Made by a program: the position numbers and the translations under genes
Shown here: positions 10,693 to 18,782 of the stretch, in pieces
How the letters are laid out: each line of letters opens with the position of its first letter
Position numbering within the stretch: the first letter of the stretch is position 1
Assembly (NCBI GenBank): GCA_021811185.1
Contig: JAJZPL010000004.1
Span: forward strand, 89,532-153,531
Length of the DNA stretch: 64,000 nucleotides
Reading direction: 5' to 3'
Source: a bacterium
Lineage (GTDB): Bacteria > Elusimicrobiota > Elusimicrobia > Elusimicrobiales > UBA9959
The notes under the pieces: generated by a model
The model's input: only the letters and a program-made list of their open reading frames with translations
What the model was told of the DNA's origin: nothing
Database searches by the model: none

Positions 10693-11596
10693 TTTTAGCC
10701 TCGGGGTACTCGGGTTCCAGGTAGATGGAGCTGTGGCCGGTGATCTCGGTCTCGTCTTCCGTTTCCAGGCCGGTCTTGATCTCGGTGACCAGGAACCTCC
10801 TGCCGCCGGATTCGATGATGTGCTTGCGCGGGACCAGCATAGTGTCGGAACTTTTGCCCACCAGCAGCGTGCCGTCGAACTGCTCGCCGATCTTTATGCC
10901 GTCCTTCATGTCCAGCACTTCCAGCCAGAGCCGGTTGTAGAGCGGGGAGTCCTTGAGCCGGATGAAGCCGGTGAGGGAGGTCTTGAAGGCCTCGTCGGGA
11001 TCGCGGGCGTCCTGCATTTCCGCCGTCATGCCGGGGGCCGGCCTGGTGTAGAGCGGGGTGGTGTTCTTGCCTATGATCACCACTTTCCTGGCTATCGTGA
11101 AAAGCCTGTCGCCCTTGTTCACCGGGGTCTTGGGCTCGGCGTAGATGTTGGTTATTATACCCTGGGATTCCGGCTTGATCTCGGTGTAACTGTAGAGGTC
11201 CTTCCAGCGGGCTTCGGTCTGTTTGCGGTTCTCGGAACTGGAGGAGTCGAGCAGGGCGGCCATTTCGGTGGAGACCATCCTGGCGATAATGGTTTTCGGG
11301 GTTACGAAGGAGAACAGCTCGGTCTGCACTTCCTCGATGCGGCCGTCGAACGGGGCGAAGATGTCGTAGGTTTCCTGGGCGGTGGTGATGCCGGTCACCT
11401 TGGCGGTCACGGTGATGTCGCCCGTCCGGATGTTGCGCTGCACCGGGCTGATGCAGGGCCCGCCCTGCCGGGACGGCTGGGCGGCCGCCGCCGGGGCCGC
11501 GGCGGGCTTTGCCTTGGGAGCGGCTTTAGGCCCGGCGAAGGCCGGAGCGGTCAGCAGCAGGAGGATAGCGGCGGGATCAAGAATTCTTTTTTTCAT
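10667..11596 (-). CDS. Periplasmic adaptor-like (HlyD/RND membrane-fusion) protein
   Basis: Probably an envelope-associated protein with a barrel-sandwich fold. The 309-residue product has a signal peptide (MKKRILDPAAILLLLTAPAFA), an Ala/Pro/Lys-rich linker to about residue 42, and the adaptor-like segments ETYDIFAPFDGRIEEV and TPVNKGDRLFTIAR. The coiled-coil hairpin typical of efflux adaptors is short or missing, and no transporter gene is adjacent, so an efflux role is not supported here. Both ends overlap neighbours (thyX by 20 bases). Confidence 0.55.
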   Translation of the reverse strand: MKKRILDPAAILLLLTAPAFAGPKAAPKAKPAAAPAAAAQPSRQGGPCISPVQRNIRTGDITVTAKVTGITTAQETYDIFAPFDGRIEEVQTELFSFVTPKTIIARMVSTEMAALLDSSSSENRKQTEARWKDLYSYTEIKPESQGIITNIYAEPKTPVNKGDRLFTIARKVVIIGKNTTPLYTRPAPGMTAEMQDARDPDEAFKTSLTGFIRLKDSPLYNRLWLEVLDMKDGIKIGEQFDGTLLVGKSSDTMLVPRKHIIESGGRRFLVTEIKTGLETEDETEITGHSSIYLEPEYPEAKNGKDKTVR

Positions 11597-12272
11597 GCAG
11601 TTTCGCGTAGGCTTCCCAGGTCCACGGCATTTTTTCGCTGAAGATGCCGCGGATGGCGTCGGCGTACTGCCGGATCTCGAACTGGGCGTGCTCGTGGGTG
11701 CGCAGGTCGATGAAGTTCAGCAGGCTCCTGGCGTTGACGCTCCAGTAGAACTGGGTGTATTGCGCCACCGGCAGCACCAGGCGGGCCATTTCCCTGGCGG
11801 CGCCGGCGTCGAGGAGTTCTTTGTAGGCGGCGAAGGAGGCTTTAATGGCCTTGTCGTAGATGGCTAGCATCTTCTCCTGCTCCAGCGCGGACGCGGACAC
11901 CGAGCCCTGCTTGTTCGCGCGGTCCTGGCCGCGGAAGGCTTCGGGCATATAGAACTCGTCGTGCACCTCGGTGTAGCGGGCGGAGATCTCGTTATATGAG
12001 GCGATGCGGTGGCGCATCCACTGGCGCGCCACGAAGATGGGGCACTTGATGTGGAACTGGAAAACGGAATGTTCGAAGGGGCTAAGGTGGCCGTTGGCCA
12101 GCAGGTACTCGATGAGCTTCCTGTCCGCCGTCTCGCCTTTGGAGACCGAGCCGAACGAGACCCTGGCGGATTCCACCGCCCGCTGGTCCCCGCCCATGAA
12201 TTCCACGAGCTTAACAAAACCTTTGTCCAGTACCTTGTGCAAGCCTTCGGTCTGCGTGGTGGTTTCCGGCAT
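11577..12272 (-). CDS. thyX: Flavin-dependent thymidylate synthase
   Basis: Makes dTMP from dUMP using FAD and methylenetetrahydrofolate. The 231-residue product carries the ThyX motif RHRIASYNEISARY at residues 87-100. It also has the surrounding conserved segments NGHLSPFEHSVFQFHI and FIDLRTHEHAQFEIR. It is the first gene of the six-gene minus-strand run and diverges from mazG across an A+T-rich spacer of about 80 bases that probably holds both promoters. Confidence 0.96.
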   Translation of the reverse strand: MPETTTQTEGLHKVLDKGFVKLVEFMGGDQRAVESARVSFGSVSKGETADRKLIEYLLANGHLSPFEHSVFQFHIKCPIFVARQWMRHRIASYNEISARYTEVHDEFYMPEAFRGQDRANKQGSVSASALEQEKMLAIYDKAIKASFAAYKELLDAGAAREMARLVLPVAQYTQFYWSVNARSLLNFIDLRTHEHAQFEIRQYADAIRGIFSEKMPWTWEAYAKLHEKKNS

Positions 12273-12354
12273 GCGCCCTCCGCTGGGATTTTTTGGAATC
12301 TAACCGTAAAATTATATACTTTTAAAAGTCTTATTAAAAGGTCTGTAAACAACG

Positions 12355-12801
12355 ATGAAAAAAATGAAACAGAAAGGCGCCCGCCTGGCGCGCAGCTCCA
12401 GCCTGGCTTCGCTGGCCAAAATAATGGATATTCTCCTTTCCCCGGGCGGCTGCCCCTGGGACCGCCGGCAGACACATTCCACGCTGATAAAATACCTGAA
12501 GGAAGAGTCCGGCGAGGCCGCGCAGGCCGTGCGCAGGAAGGACTGGAATAATTTGAAGGAAGAGCTGGGCGACGTGCTGCTGCAGGTGGTGTTCCACAGC
12601 GCGCTGGCCCGCCGGGAAGGGCTCTTCACGCTGGGCGACGTGATCCGAACCGTCAACTCCAAGATGGTGCGCCGCCACCCGCACGTTTTCGGCGGGGAAA
12701 AACTGCGGGGCAAGCTGAAGACGCCCGCTCAGGTCCTGACGGAGTGGGCGAAGATAAAGAAAGGCGAAAAGGCCCGCGCCGCGAAAAGGAAAAAGAATTG
12801 A
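12355..12801 (+). CDS. mazG: MazG-type nucleotide pyrophosphohydrolase (single domain)
   Basis: Hydrolyses nucleoside triphosphates to monophosphates, a house-cleaning role. The 148-residue product has GGCPWDRRQTHSTLIKYLKEE, then EESGEAAQAV and KEELGDVLLQVVFHS (the EExxE/ExxD metal-binding helices), and KMVRRHPHVFG. It holds one MazG domain, where the E. coli enzyme has two. Its TGA overlaps the TTG start proposed for nagZ. Confidence 0.9.
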   Translation: MKKMKQKGARLARSSSLASLAKIMDILLSPGGCPWDRRQTHSTLIKYLKEESGEAAQAVRRKDWNNLKEELGDVLLQVVFHSALARREGLFTLGDVIRTVNSKMVRRHPHVFGGEKLRGKLKTPAQVLTEWAKIKKGEKARAAKRKKN

Positions 12802-14273
12802 ATTCCCGCAAGCTCGCCCGGCTGATCTACCCGGAATTCAGGTTCGGCCGCACCGACCCGGAGCAGGCGCTGGCGCTGGTGAAGCTCGGCGTGGGCGGCT
12901 TCTGTTTTTACGGCGGCAAGGCTTCCGAAGTGTACGAAACCTCCCGCCTGCTCAAGGCCGCTTCCGAAACTCCCCTTGTCATAGCTTCCGATTACGAGAA
13001 CGGCGCCGGCCAGTGGGTCTCAGGCGCCACCGAACTGCCTTCCAACATGGCCATAGGCGCCTCCGGCTCCGAGGCGCTGGCCCGGCGCAAGGGGGAAATT
13101 ACCGCGCTGGAGGCCAAGGCGCTCGGCGTGGACTGGATCTTCGCGCCGGTGGTGGACCTGGCCTCCCGCCCCGACAACCCGATAGTGAACGTGCGGGCCT
13201 ACGGCGAGGACCGCCGGCTGGTGTCGCGCCTGGCCGGGGCCTATCTGTCCGGAGTCAGTTCGCAGGGCGCGCTCTCCTGCCTTAAACATTTTCCCGGCCA
13301 CGGCGCCACCGCGGCCGATTCCCACCTGGCGCTCCCCGTACTGGAAAAAAGCAGGCACGACCTGGAGCGGGACGACCTGGTCCCTTTCGCGGAGCTCGCC
13401 GCCAGGGCGGACGCCGTGATGGCGGGCCACCTGCTGCTGCCCGCATACGACGAGAACTCCCCGGCTTCTTTTTCGAGGGAAATAATAGACGGGCTGCTAA
13501 GGAAAAAACTGCGCTATAACGGCCTGGTGCTGACGGACGCGCTCAACATGAAAGCCATTTCGGACGAGGGCCGCGCCGGAGTGAAAGCTTTCCAGGCCGG
13601 GGCGGATATCCTGCTGTACCCTGAGGACCCTTCAGCCCTGCACGAAGCGCTGGTCCGCGCCGCCAACGACGGGCTCATAAACGCGGCGGCGGTGGAGGCC
13701 GCGCTGGCCCGGCAGGACGCTTTCGCCCGCAAACTTTCCCTTTCCCGTTCCTCGCCGCCCCCCTTGGCGGTCGTTCGCTGCCCGGAACACCTTGCTTTCA
13801 ACTCCGAGGCCGCGCCGGCCTGCCTGGCCTGGGCGCGCGGCGAAGGCGCTTTCGCGCTCAAGCCCGGCGAAACCGTGGGCTACCTGGAGCCGCTTACCCG
13901 CCGGGAAGACTGGAAAGGCGCCGCTTTCGCGGAAGAACTTGTCCGGCTGGGGATCCGCGTGGAGCCTTTCCAGCCGGGCTGCGGCATGCGGCTTGCCGCC
14001 GGGGTTTTCTCCAGGCCGCGCGCGGGCACCGGCAGCATCAATATGGGCGCGGAGGAAAAAGCCGCGCTGGAGGCCGCCGTCGCGGGCGCCGCTTCTTCCG
14101 CGGTCCTGGCCTTCGGCAGCCCTTTCGTGCTTAACGGCCTTTCGCCCCGGCCGTCGGCCGCGCTGTGCGCCTTCAGCGCTCTCGAAGACTTCCAGCGCGC
14201 CGCCGCGCGCGTACTTTGCGGGAACGTAAAAGCCGGCGGGACCATGCCGGTTAAGCTTGAGGACCAACTATGA
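12798..14273 (+). CDS. nagZ: Beta-N-acetylhexosaminidase, GH3 (NagZ-like)
   Basis: Removes N-acetylglucosamine from muropeptides or related glycans. The 491-residue product has the NagZ signature KHFPGHGATAADSH (residues 163-176, general acid/base dyad) and VLTDALNMKAI with Asp247 as the likely nucleophile. There is no signal peptide, so it acts in the cytoplasm. I choose the TTG at 12798, which overlaps the mazG stop and follows AGGA at a suitable distance; the frame is open further upstream inside mazG. A C-terminal region beyond residue about 330 is not typical of short NagZ enzymes. The symporter gene overlaps its end. Confidence 0.87.
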   Translation: MNSRKLARLIYPEFRFGRTDPEQALALVKLGVGGFCFYGGKASEVYETSRLLKAASETPLVIASDYENGAGQWVSGATELPSNMAIGASGSEALARRKGEITALEAKALGVDWIFAPVVDLASRPDNPIVNVRAYGEDRRLVSRLAGAYLSGVSSQGALSCLKHFPGHGATAADSHLALPVLEKSRHDLERDDLVPFAELAARADAVMAGHLLLPAYDENSPASFSREIIDGLLRKKLRYNGLVLTDALNMKAISDEGRAGVKAFQAGADILLYPEDPSALHEALVRAANDGLINAAAVEAALARQDAFARKLSLSRSSPPPLAVVRCPEHLAFNSEAAPACLAWARGEGAFALKPGETVGYLEPLTRREDWKGAAFAEELVRLGIRVEPFQPGCGMRLAAGVFSRPRAGTGSINMGAEEKAALEAAVAGAASSAVLAFGSPFVLNGLSPRPSAALCAFSALEDFQRAAARVLCGNVKAGGTMPVKLEDQL

Positions 14274-15763
14274 ACGAAGCAGCCGCTTTTGAAAAAATAA
14301 CAGGGCTCATGCCGGTGGATTACGCCATACTCGGCATAGCCGTCGCCGCCCTTTTCGTGATCTCCTACTTTAAAGGCCGTGAGGAAACGGATACGAAGGA
14401 TTACTTCCTGGGCAACCGGAAAACCCCGGTCTGGGTCGGCACGCTTTCCTTCGTGGCCACCGAGATCAGCGCGATGACCATCGTGGGCATCCCGCCGATC
14501 GGCTTCACCGAGAACTGGCAGTACATGCAGTTCTTCATCGGCTCGGCGCTCGCCAGGATCTTCATCGCTTTCTTCTTCATCCCGGCCTTCTACAAGTTCA
14601 ACTGCACCACCATCTACGAATTCCTGAAGCACCGCTTCGGGGCCGAGACGCAGTACGCCGGCTCCGCGTTCTTCTTCGTCACCCGCCTGTTCGCTTCGGG
14701 CGTGCGGCTGTACGCGGCTTCGCTGGCGGTGTCGGTGATCATGGGCTGGCCGCTGGCCAACACCATCGGCTTCTTCACGGTTGTCAGTATCATTTTCATA
14801 GGCTTCGGCGGCATCAAGGCCGTGATGTGGACCGGCACTTTCGAGACCATTACCTTTTACCTGGCCGGCGGCGCGGTGGCCGCCTTCCTGGTTATGCACA
14901 TCGACGGCGGCTTCGCGGGCGCCTGGCATACGGCGAGCGAGGCGGGGAAACTCTCCATCTTCAACTTCGGCTGGGACCTGAAGAACCCTAACGTGCTGTG
15001 GGGCGCGGTGCTCAACGGCGTGTTCGGCTCCATGGCCTCTTTCGGCACGGACCAGGAACTGATGCAGCGCCTGCTCACGCTGGAGACGCGGCGCGAGAGC
15101 CAGAAGACGCTGATCGCCACCATTTTCGCCAGCGTCCCGCTGACCGCGCTTTACCTGGGGATAGGCACGCTGCTGTTCGTGTTCTACAAGCAGAACCCGG
15201 CCATGCCGCTGCCGGCTAACGCCGACAAGATCCTGTCCCACTTCACCATCTACGTGCTGCCCGCCGGCCTGAAAGGCCTGGTGCTGGCGGCGGTGGTGCT
15301 GGCCAGCATCGACTCGCCGCTCAGTTCGCTGTCCTCTTCTTTCATCACGGATATCTACAGGCCGCTGATAAACAAGACGGCGGAGGAGAAGCATTACCTG
15401 TTCGTTTCGCGTCTGAGCGTGGTGGGGTTCGGCATCCTGCTGGCCGGCATAGCCTGGCTCTGCGCGGCCGGGTCCGGGCGCATGCTGTGGCTGGCTTTCA
15501 AGGTGAACGGCGTGACCGCGGGCTCGCTGCTCGGCGTGTTCCTGCTGGGGCTGATGACCAAACGCCCGGGCAACCGCTCCAACGTGCTGGCCATGTTCAT
15601 CAGCGCGGCGCTGGCCGGGCTGATCCTGTACCTTTCCGAGAAGGGGCTGGCGCCCATCGGCTGGAGCTGGATCATCGTCATCGGGACTATCTCCACTTTC
15701 ACGCTGGGGTGGTTCATGTCCCCGCTGGAACCTAAATTCTCGAGGGCGCCCGCTCCCAAGTAA
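14270..15763 (+). CDS. Sodium:solute symporter (SSS family)
   Basis: Inner-membrane sodium-coupled transporter. The 497-residue product has about 13 hydrophobic segments, the N-terminal DYFLGNRKTPVWVGTLSFVATEISAMTIVG signature and the GIKAVMWTGTFE region seen in sugar/anion members. It overlaps nagZ by four bases (ATGA), so import of an amino sugar or cell-wall fragment handled by NagZ is a fair inference. The substrate cannot be read from the sequence. Confidence 0.88.
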   Translation: MNEAAAFEKITGLMPVDYAILGIAVAALFVISYFKGREETDTKDYFLGNRKTPVWVGTLSFVATEISAMTIVGIPPIGFTENWQYMQFFIGSALARIFIAFFFIPAFYKFNCTTIYEFLKHRFGAETQYAGSAFFFVTRLFASGVRLYAASLAVSVIMGWPLANTIGFFTVVSIIFIGFGGIKAVMWTGTFETITFYLAGGAVAAFLVMHIDGGFAGAWHTASEAGKLSIFNFGWDLKNPNVLWGAVLNGVFGSMASFGTDQELMQRLLTLETRRESQKTLIATIFASVPLTALYLGIGTLLFVFYKQNPAMPLPANADKILSHFTIYVLPAGLKGLVLAAVVLASIDSPLSSLSSSFITDIYRPLINKTAEEKHYLFVSRLSVVGFGILLAGIAWLCAAGSGRMLWLAFKVNGVTAGSLLGVFLLGLMTKRPGNRSNVLAMFISAALAGLILYLSEKGLAPIGWSWIIVIGTISTFTLGWFMSPLEPKFSRAPAPK

Positions 15764-15785
15764 GGCGCTGACGGCAAAAGAAAAA

Positions 15786-15812
15786 CCCCGCGGACTGCCG
15801 CGGGGTTTTTTT
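15786..15812 (+). terminator. Rho-independent terminator after the mazG-nagZ-symporter operon
   Basis: Stem CCCCGCGG/CCGCGGGG with a four-base loop (15786-15805) followed by seven T residues. An A-run precedes the stem, so it may also serve the convergent ytxH-like gene. Confidence 0.9.
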
Positions 15813-15830
15813 ATGGAGCGGTCAGACTTC

Positions 15831-16052
15831 TTAGTTGACGTGCTTCATCAGCTGGTCTTTGCGGTGCTTTATTTCAGCTTCCAGCTTTTCTATCTTCTCT
15901 TTGGCTTTTTCCTTGGTCTCTTCCATCCATTCGCCGAGCTCGGCGCGGGTTTCTTTCCCGGCCTTGGGCGCGAACAGGATGCCGAGGGCCGCGCCGATAA
16001 GGCCGCCGACCACGAACGCTCCGACTATTTCCCCGCCTCTGTGTTCAGACAT
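15831..16052 (-). CDS. YtxH-domain small membrane protein
   Basis: The 73-residue product has one glycine-rich membrane helix, GGLIGAALGILFAPKAGKETR, which is the YtxH signature. A charged helical tail predicted to form a coiled coil (residues about 38-70) follows. Family members are stress-associated small membrane proteins of unclear function. A GGAGG site precedes the ATG at 16052. Confidence 0.85.
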   Translation of the reverse strand: MSEHRGGEIVGAFVVGGLIGAALGILFAPKAGKETRAELGEWMEETKEKAKEKIEKLEAEIKHRKDQLMKHVN

Positions 16053-16100
16053 GATGTCCTCCAGAACTAAATCATTAAAACCTTCCTTTAATATTATACA

Positions 16101-16129
16101 TTGCCGTCTCCTTTGTCAATTCTTATAAT
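16101..16129 (+). promoter_or_regulatory. Sigma-70-type promoter immediately before the zincin-like gene
   Basis: TTGCCG (16101-16106), a 17-base spacer and a perfect TATAAT (16124-16129). The start codon follows only seven bases after the -10 box, so the transcript is predicted to begin at or next to the ATG (leaderless). Confidence 0.6.
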
Positions 16130-16136
16130 ACTATCG

Positions 16137-17417
16137 ATGAAAACGCTGCTCTTCGCGCTGGCGCTGGCCCTGGTCCCGTCCGCGGTCCTGGCCTACCCGC
16201 ACGACGCGCAGCTGAGCGCCAAGCTCAAAAAAGAGTTCGAGGCGGAACTCAGTTCCGCCGCCGCCGGGCGCGAACTGCTGGGCAGGCTCAAAAAAGCCGG
16301 CCCCGGCTACGCGGCGCTTAAAGTGCTGGTGCGGCGCGACCCCTCGGATTGCCTGGCCTGGTTCGACCCCGCCGCCAACGCCGTCTATTTCAACTCCCGG
16401 TTCATCCTGAAATTCTTCGCCGCCAGGGGCTTCAAGGACCCCCAGGTTGTGGAGGTGCTCTGGGACAACAGGAAGGTGCGCGCGGAGCTGGTGAAGTACG
16501 CCAATCCCGTCTATCTGCACGAGCTGGTGCACGCGGAGCAGTGCTACCTCTACCCGGAGTACCGCAGGGACGCCGGGGCCAACCCGCTGGAGTTCGAGTA
16601 CGAAGCCTACCTCACCGAGGATATGTACGTGCACGAGCGCATGAAGGCCGCTCCGAAGCTGCTTAAGGATTTTATCCGGGGCGCCTACACCGACCTCTAC
16701 ACGGCCAACGTCTTCGGCAGCTACTTCACCCTCTCGCTGGACCCGGAACGGTACAAGGAAAAGATACGCCGGTACTACGAGGAGGGGGTGGGCGGGTACG
16801 TAAGCCTGGAGAAAGCCGAGACCGAGCGCAGGAACGGGGTGGAGGATTCCAGGATCCTGGCTTACGCCTCTGGCGACCTTAAGGGGCTCAAGGGGGAAAC
16901 CACCTCGCTGGAGCGGCTTAAGGCCCAGGAAGAGGAATACGCCCGTTTCCTTAAGGATTTTTACGCCAGCCGCTGGCCGGCTTTCAGCGCCGACGCCCTG
17001 GCCTTCGTGGGGGGCATTGCCCTGGAGGAGAAGAATTACCCGCTGGCGCTGGACTGTCTGGCCGTGGCGGACGCGAATTCCGCCGGTTCCGGCCTGCCCG
17101 CCGAGGCGCTGGAGGCCCTTAAGACCAAGGGCGCGGTGGCCGTGCTGGAGACCGCCTCTTTTATCCGCGACAATTCGAAGAAGATGGGCCTGGAATTGCT
17201 GAGCCAGCACCTGAAAGCGCTGGAAAAGGCCTGCCTGGCCACCAAAAGGCCCTTTCCGGAGGACCTTGTCCCGCTCAGGGACAAGACTTACCCGAAGGCG
17301 GTCGCTTATTTCGCTAAGAAATACGGCGCCGAGAAGGACCAAAGCCGCAGGGATTACTACAAGGAAAGCCTGGATTATTTCTCCGCCCGCTCGGGGCCCG
17401 CGGATGCCGTAAAATAA
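16137..17417 (+). CDS. Secreted protein with HExxH zincin-like motif
   Basis: I do not recognise the family. The 426-residue product has a clear signal peptide (MKTLLFALALALVPSAVLA). A globular part with HELVHAEQ (HExxH) lies near residue 125, and a downstream FEYEAYL could supply a glutamate ligand. The C-terminal half is helical and repeat-like. A periplasmic or extracellular metalloprotease is the inference; the motif alone is weak evidence. The ATG at 16137 is chosen over an in-frame upstream start because it begins the signal peptide and sits directly after a good promoter. Confidence 0.6.
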   Translation: MKTLLFALALALVPSAVLAYPHDAQLSAKLKKEFEAELSSAAAGRELLGRLKKAGPGYAALKVLVRRDPSDCLAWFDPAANAVYFNSRFILKFFAARGFKDPQVVEVLWDNRKVRAELVKYANPVYLHELVHAEQCYLYPEYRRDAGANPLEFEYEAYLTEDMYVHERMKAAPKLLKDFIRGAYTDLYTANVFGSYFTLSLDPERYKEKIRRYYEEGVGGYVSLEKAETERRNGVEDSRILAYASGDLKGLKGETTSLERLKAQEEEYARFLKDFYASRWPAFSADALAFVGGIALEEKNYPLALDCLAVADANSAGSGLPAEALEALKTKGAVAVLETASFIRDNSKKMGLELLSQHLKALEKACLATKRPFPEDLVPLRDKTYPKAVAYFAKKYGAEKDQSRRDYYKESLDYFSARSGPADAVK

Positions 17418-17435
17418 AAAATCTTTTTCCTTGAA

Positions 17436-17464
17436 TTGACTTCTCTAATTGAGTAAATTACTTA
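17436..17464 (+). promoter_or_regulatory. Candidate promoter upstream of the aminotransferase / BMC genes
   Basis: TTGACT (17436-17441), a 17-base spacer and TACTTA (17459-17464) in an A+T-rich gap. The -10 box is poor. If real it could drive the aminotransferase and read on into the microcompartment genes. Confidence 0.35.
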
Positions 17465-17541
17465 TAGCGTTACCGGCCTTAAGGCGGCGCCATTTCCAAG
17501 GCCATGCCTCTAAGAGCCCAAACCAAGCAGCGGAGGAACTT

Positions 17542-18771
17542 ATGATCGACATCGCGAAGAATATCGCCACCGCCCCCAGACGCACCAAAGCTTCCGTAAT
17601 ACGCGAACTTCTGAAGACCACCAACGTCCCCGGCATCATCTCCTTCGCCGGCGGCCTGCCTTCCCCCGACAATTTCCCCTACGACTTCGTGGCCGATACC
17701 GTGAAAGAGATCATGGCCAAGAAGGGCAAGATAGCCCTGCAGTACGGCCCCACCGACGGGCTGCCCGAACTGAAGGAAGAATTCATAAAGTTCCTGAAGA
17801 AGCACGAGGGCGTGGACGCCAAGCCCGAGAACCTCATCATCACCACGGCCAGCCAGCAGGCGCTGGACATGGTCGGCCGCCTTTTCATCGACGCCTCCGA
17901 CCCCGTGCTGGTGGAGAAGCCCAGCTACATGGGCGCGCTGCAGGTGTTCCGCTCCTACGGCGCGGAGTTCATCGGCGTAAAGCTCGAGGACGACGGCATC
18001 AGCACCGTGGAGCTGGAAGAGAAACTCGCCTGGCTCAAGAGCCAGGACGAGCACTACAAGTTCCTGTACCTGGTGCCCGATTTCCAGAACCCCAGCGGCG
18101 TCACCCTTTCCGCCGAGAAGCGGACCAAGATCATCGAGCTCTCCGAGAAGTACAACGTGGCCGTGATCGAGGACTCCCCTTACCGCCAGATCCGCTTCGA
18201 AGGGACCGCCCCCAAGATGCTGTACCGCCTGGACCAGGAGACGCACAAGACCGACAACATCATCTCGCTGTTCACCTTCTCCAAGACCTTCGCCCCCGGC
18301 CTGCGCCTGGGCATCATCCTGGGCCACCCCCAGATCATCAAGAAGATGGAGATCCTCAAGCAGTCGCTGGACCTCTGCTCCTCCAGCCTGAACCAGCTGA
18401 TCGCCGCCGAGTTCCTGCGCAGCGGCTACTTCGAGAAGCATATCGAAGTGATCAAGAAAGATTACCGCGTGAAGAAGAACACCATGGTGGCCGCGCTGGA
18501 GAAGTACATGCCCGAGGGCGTCACCTGGACCAACCCGGAAGGCGGCCTGTTCCTGTGGGTGCGCCTGCCGGAGGGCATGAGCGCCGACGACATGTTCCAG
18601 GACGCGCTGAAGGAGAACGTGGCCTACGTGATCGGCTCCGCTTTCCATTCGGACGGCTCGGGCAAGAACACCATGCGCCTTAACTTCTCTTTCGCCACCC
18701 CGACGCAGATAGACGAGGGCATCAAGCGGCTCTCCTCCGCGGTGAAGAAGCGCCTGGTAACCGCCAAATAA
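17542..18771 (+). CDS. PLP-dependent aminotransferase, class I/II (LysN/2-aminoadipate aminotransferase-like)
   Basis: Fold-type I aminotransferase related to LysN, Aro8 and the catalytic half of MocR regulators. The 409-residue product has ISFAGGLPSPDNFP near the start, YGPTDGLPELKEEF, the NPSGVTLS motif, and FSKTFAPGLRLGII with the PLP lysine. The ATG at 17542 follows GGAGGA; the frame upstream has no support. The amino acid substrate is not clear. The next gene, pduS-like, starts 11 bases after its stop, so the two may be cotranscribed. Confidence 0.85.
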   Translation: MIDIAKNIATAPRRTKASVIRELLKTTNVPGIISFAGGLPSPDNFPYDFVADTVKEIMAKKGKIALQYGPTDGLPELKEEFIKFLKKHEGVDAKPENLIITTASQQALDMVGRLFIDASDPVLVEKPSYMGALQVFRSYGAEFIGVKLEDDGISTVELEEKLAWLKSQDEHYKFLYLVPDFQNPSGVTLSAEKRTKIIELSEKYNVAVIEDSPYRQIRFEGTAPKMLYRLDQETHKTDNIISLFTFSKTFAPGLRLGIILGHPQIIKKMEILKQSLDLCSSSLNQLIAAEFLRSGYFEKHIEVIKKDYRVKKNTMVAALEKYMPEGVTWTNPEGGLFLWVRLPEGMSADDMFQDALKENVAYVIGSAFHSDGSGKNTMRLNFSFATPTQIDEGIKRLSSAVKKRLVTAK

Positions 18772-18782
18772 CTATAAACTGA

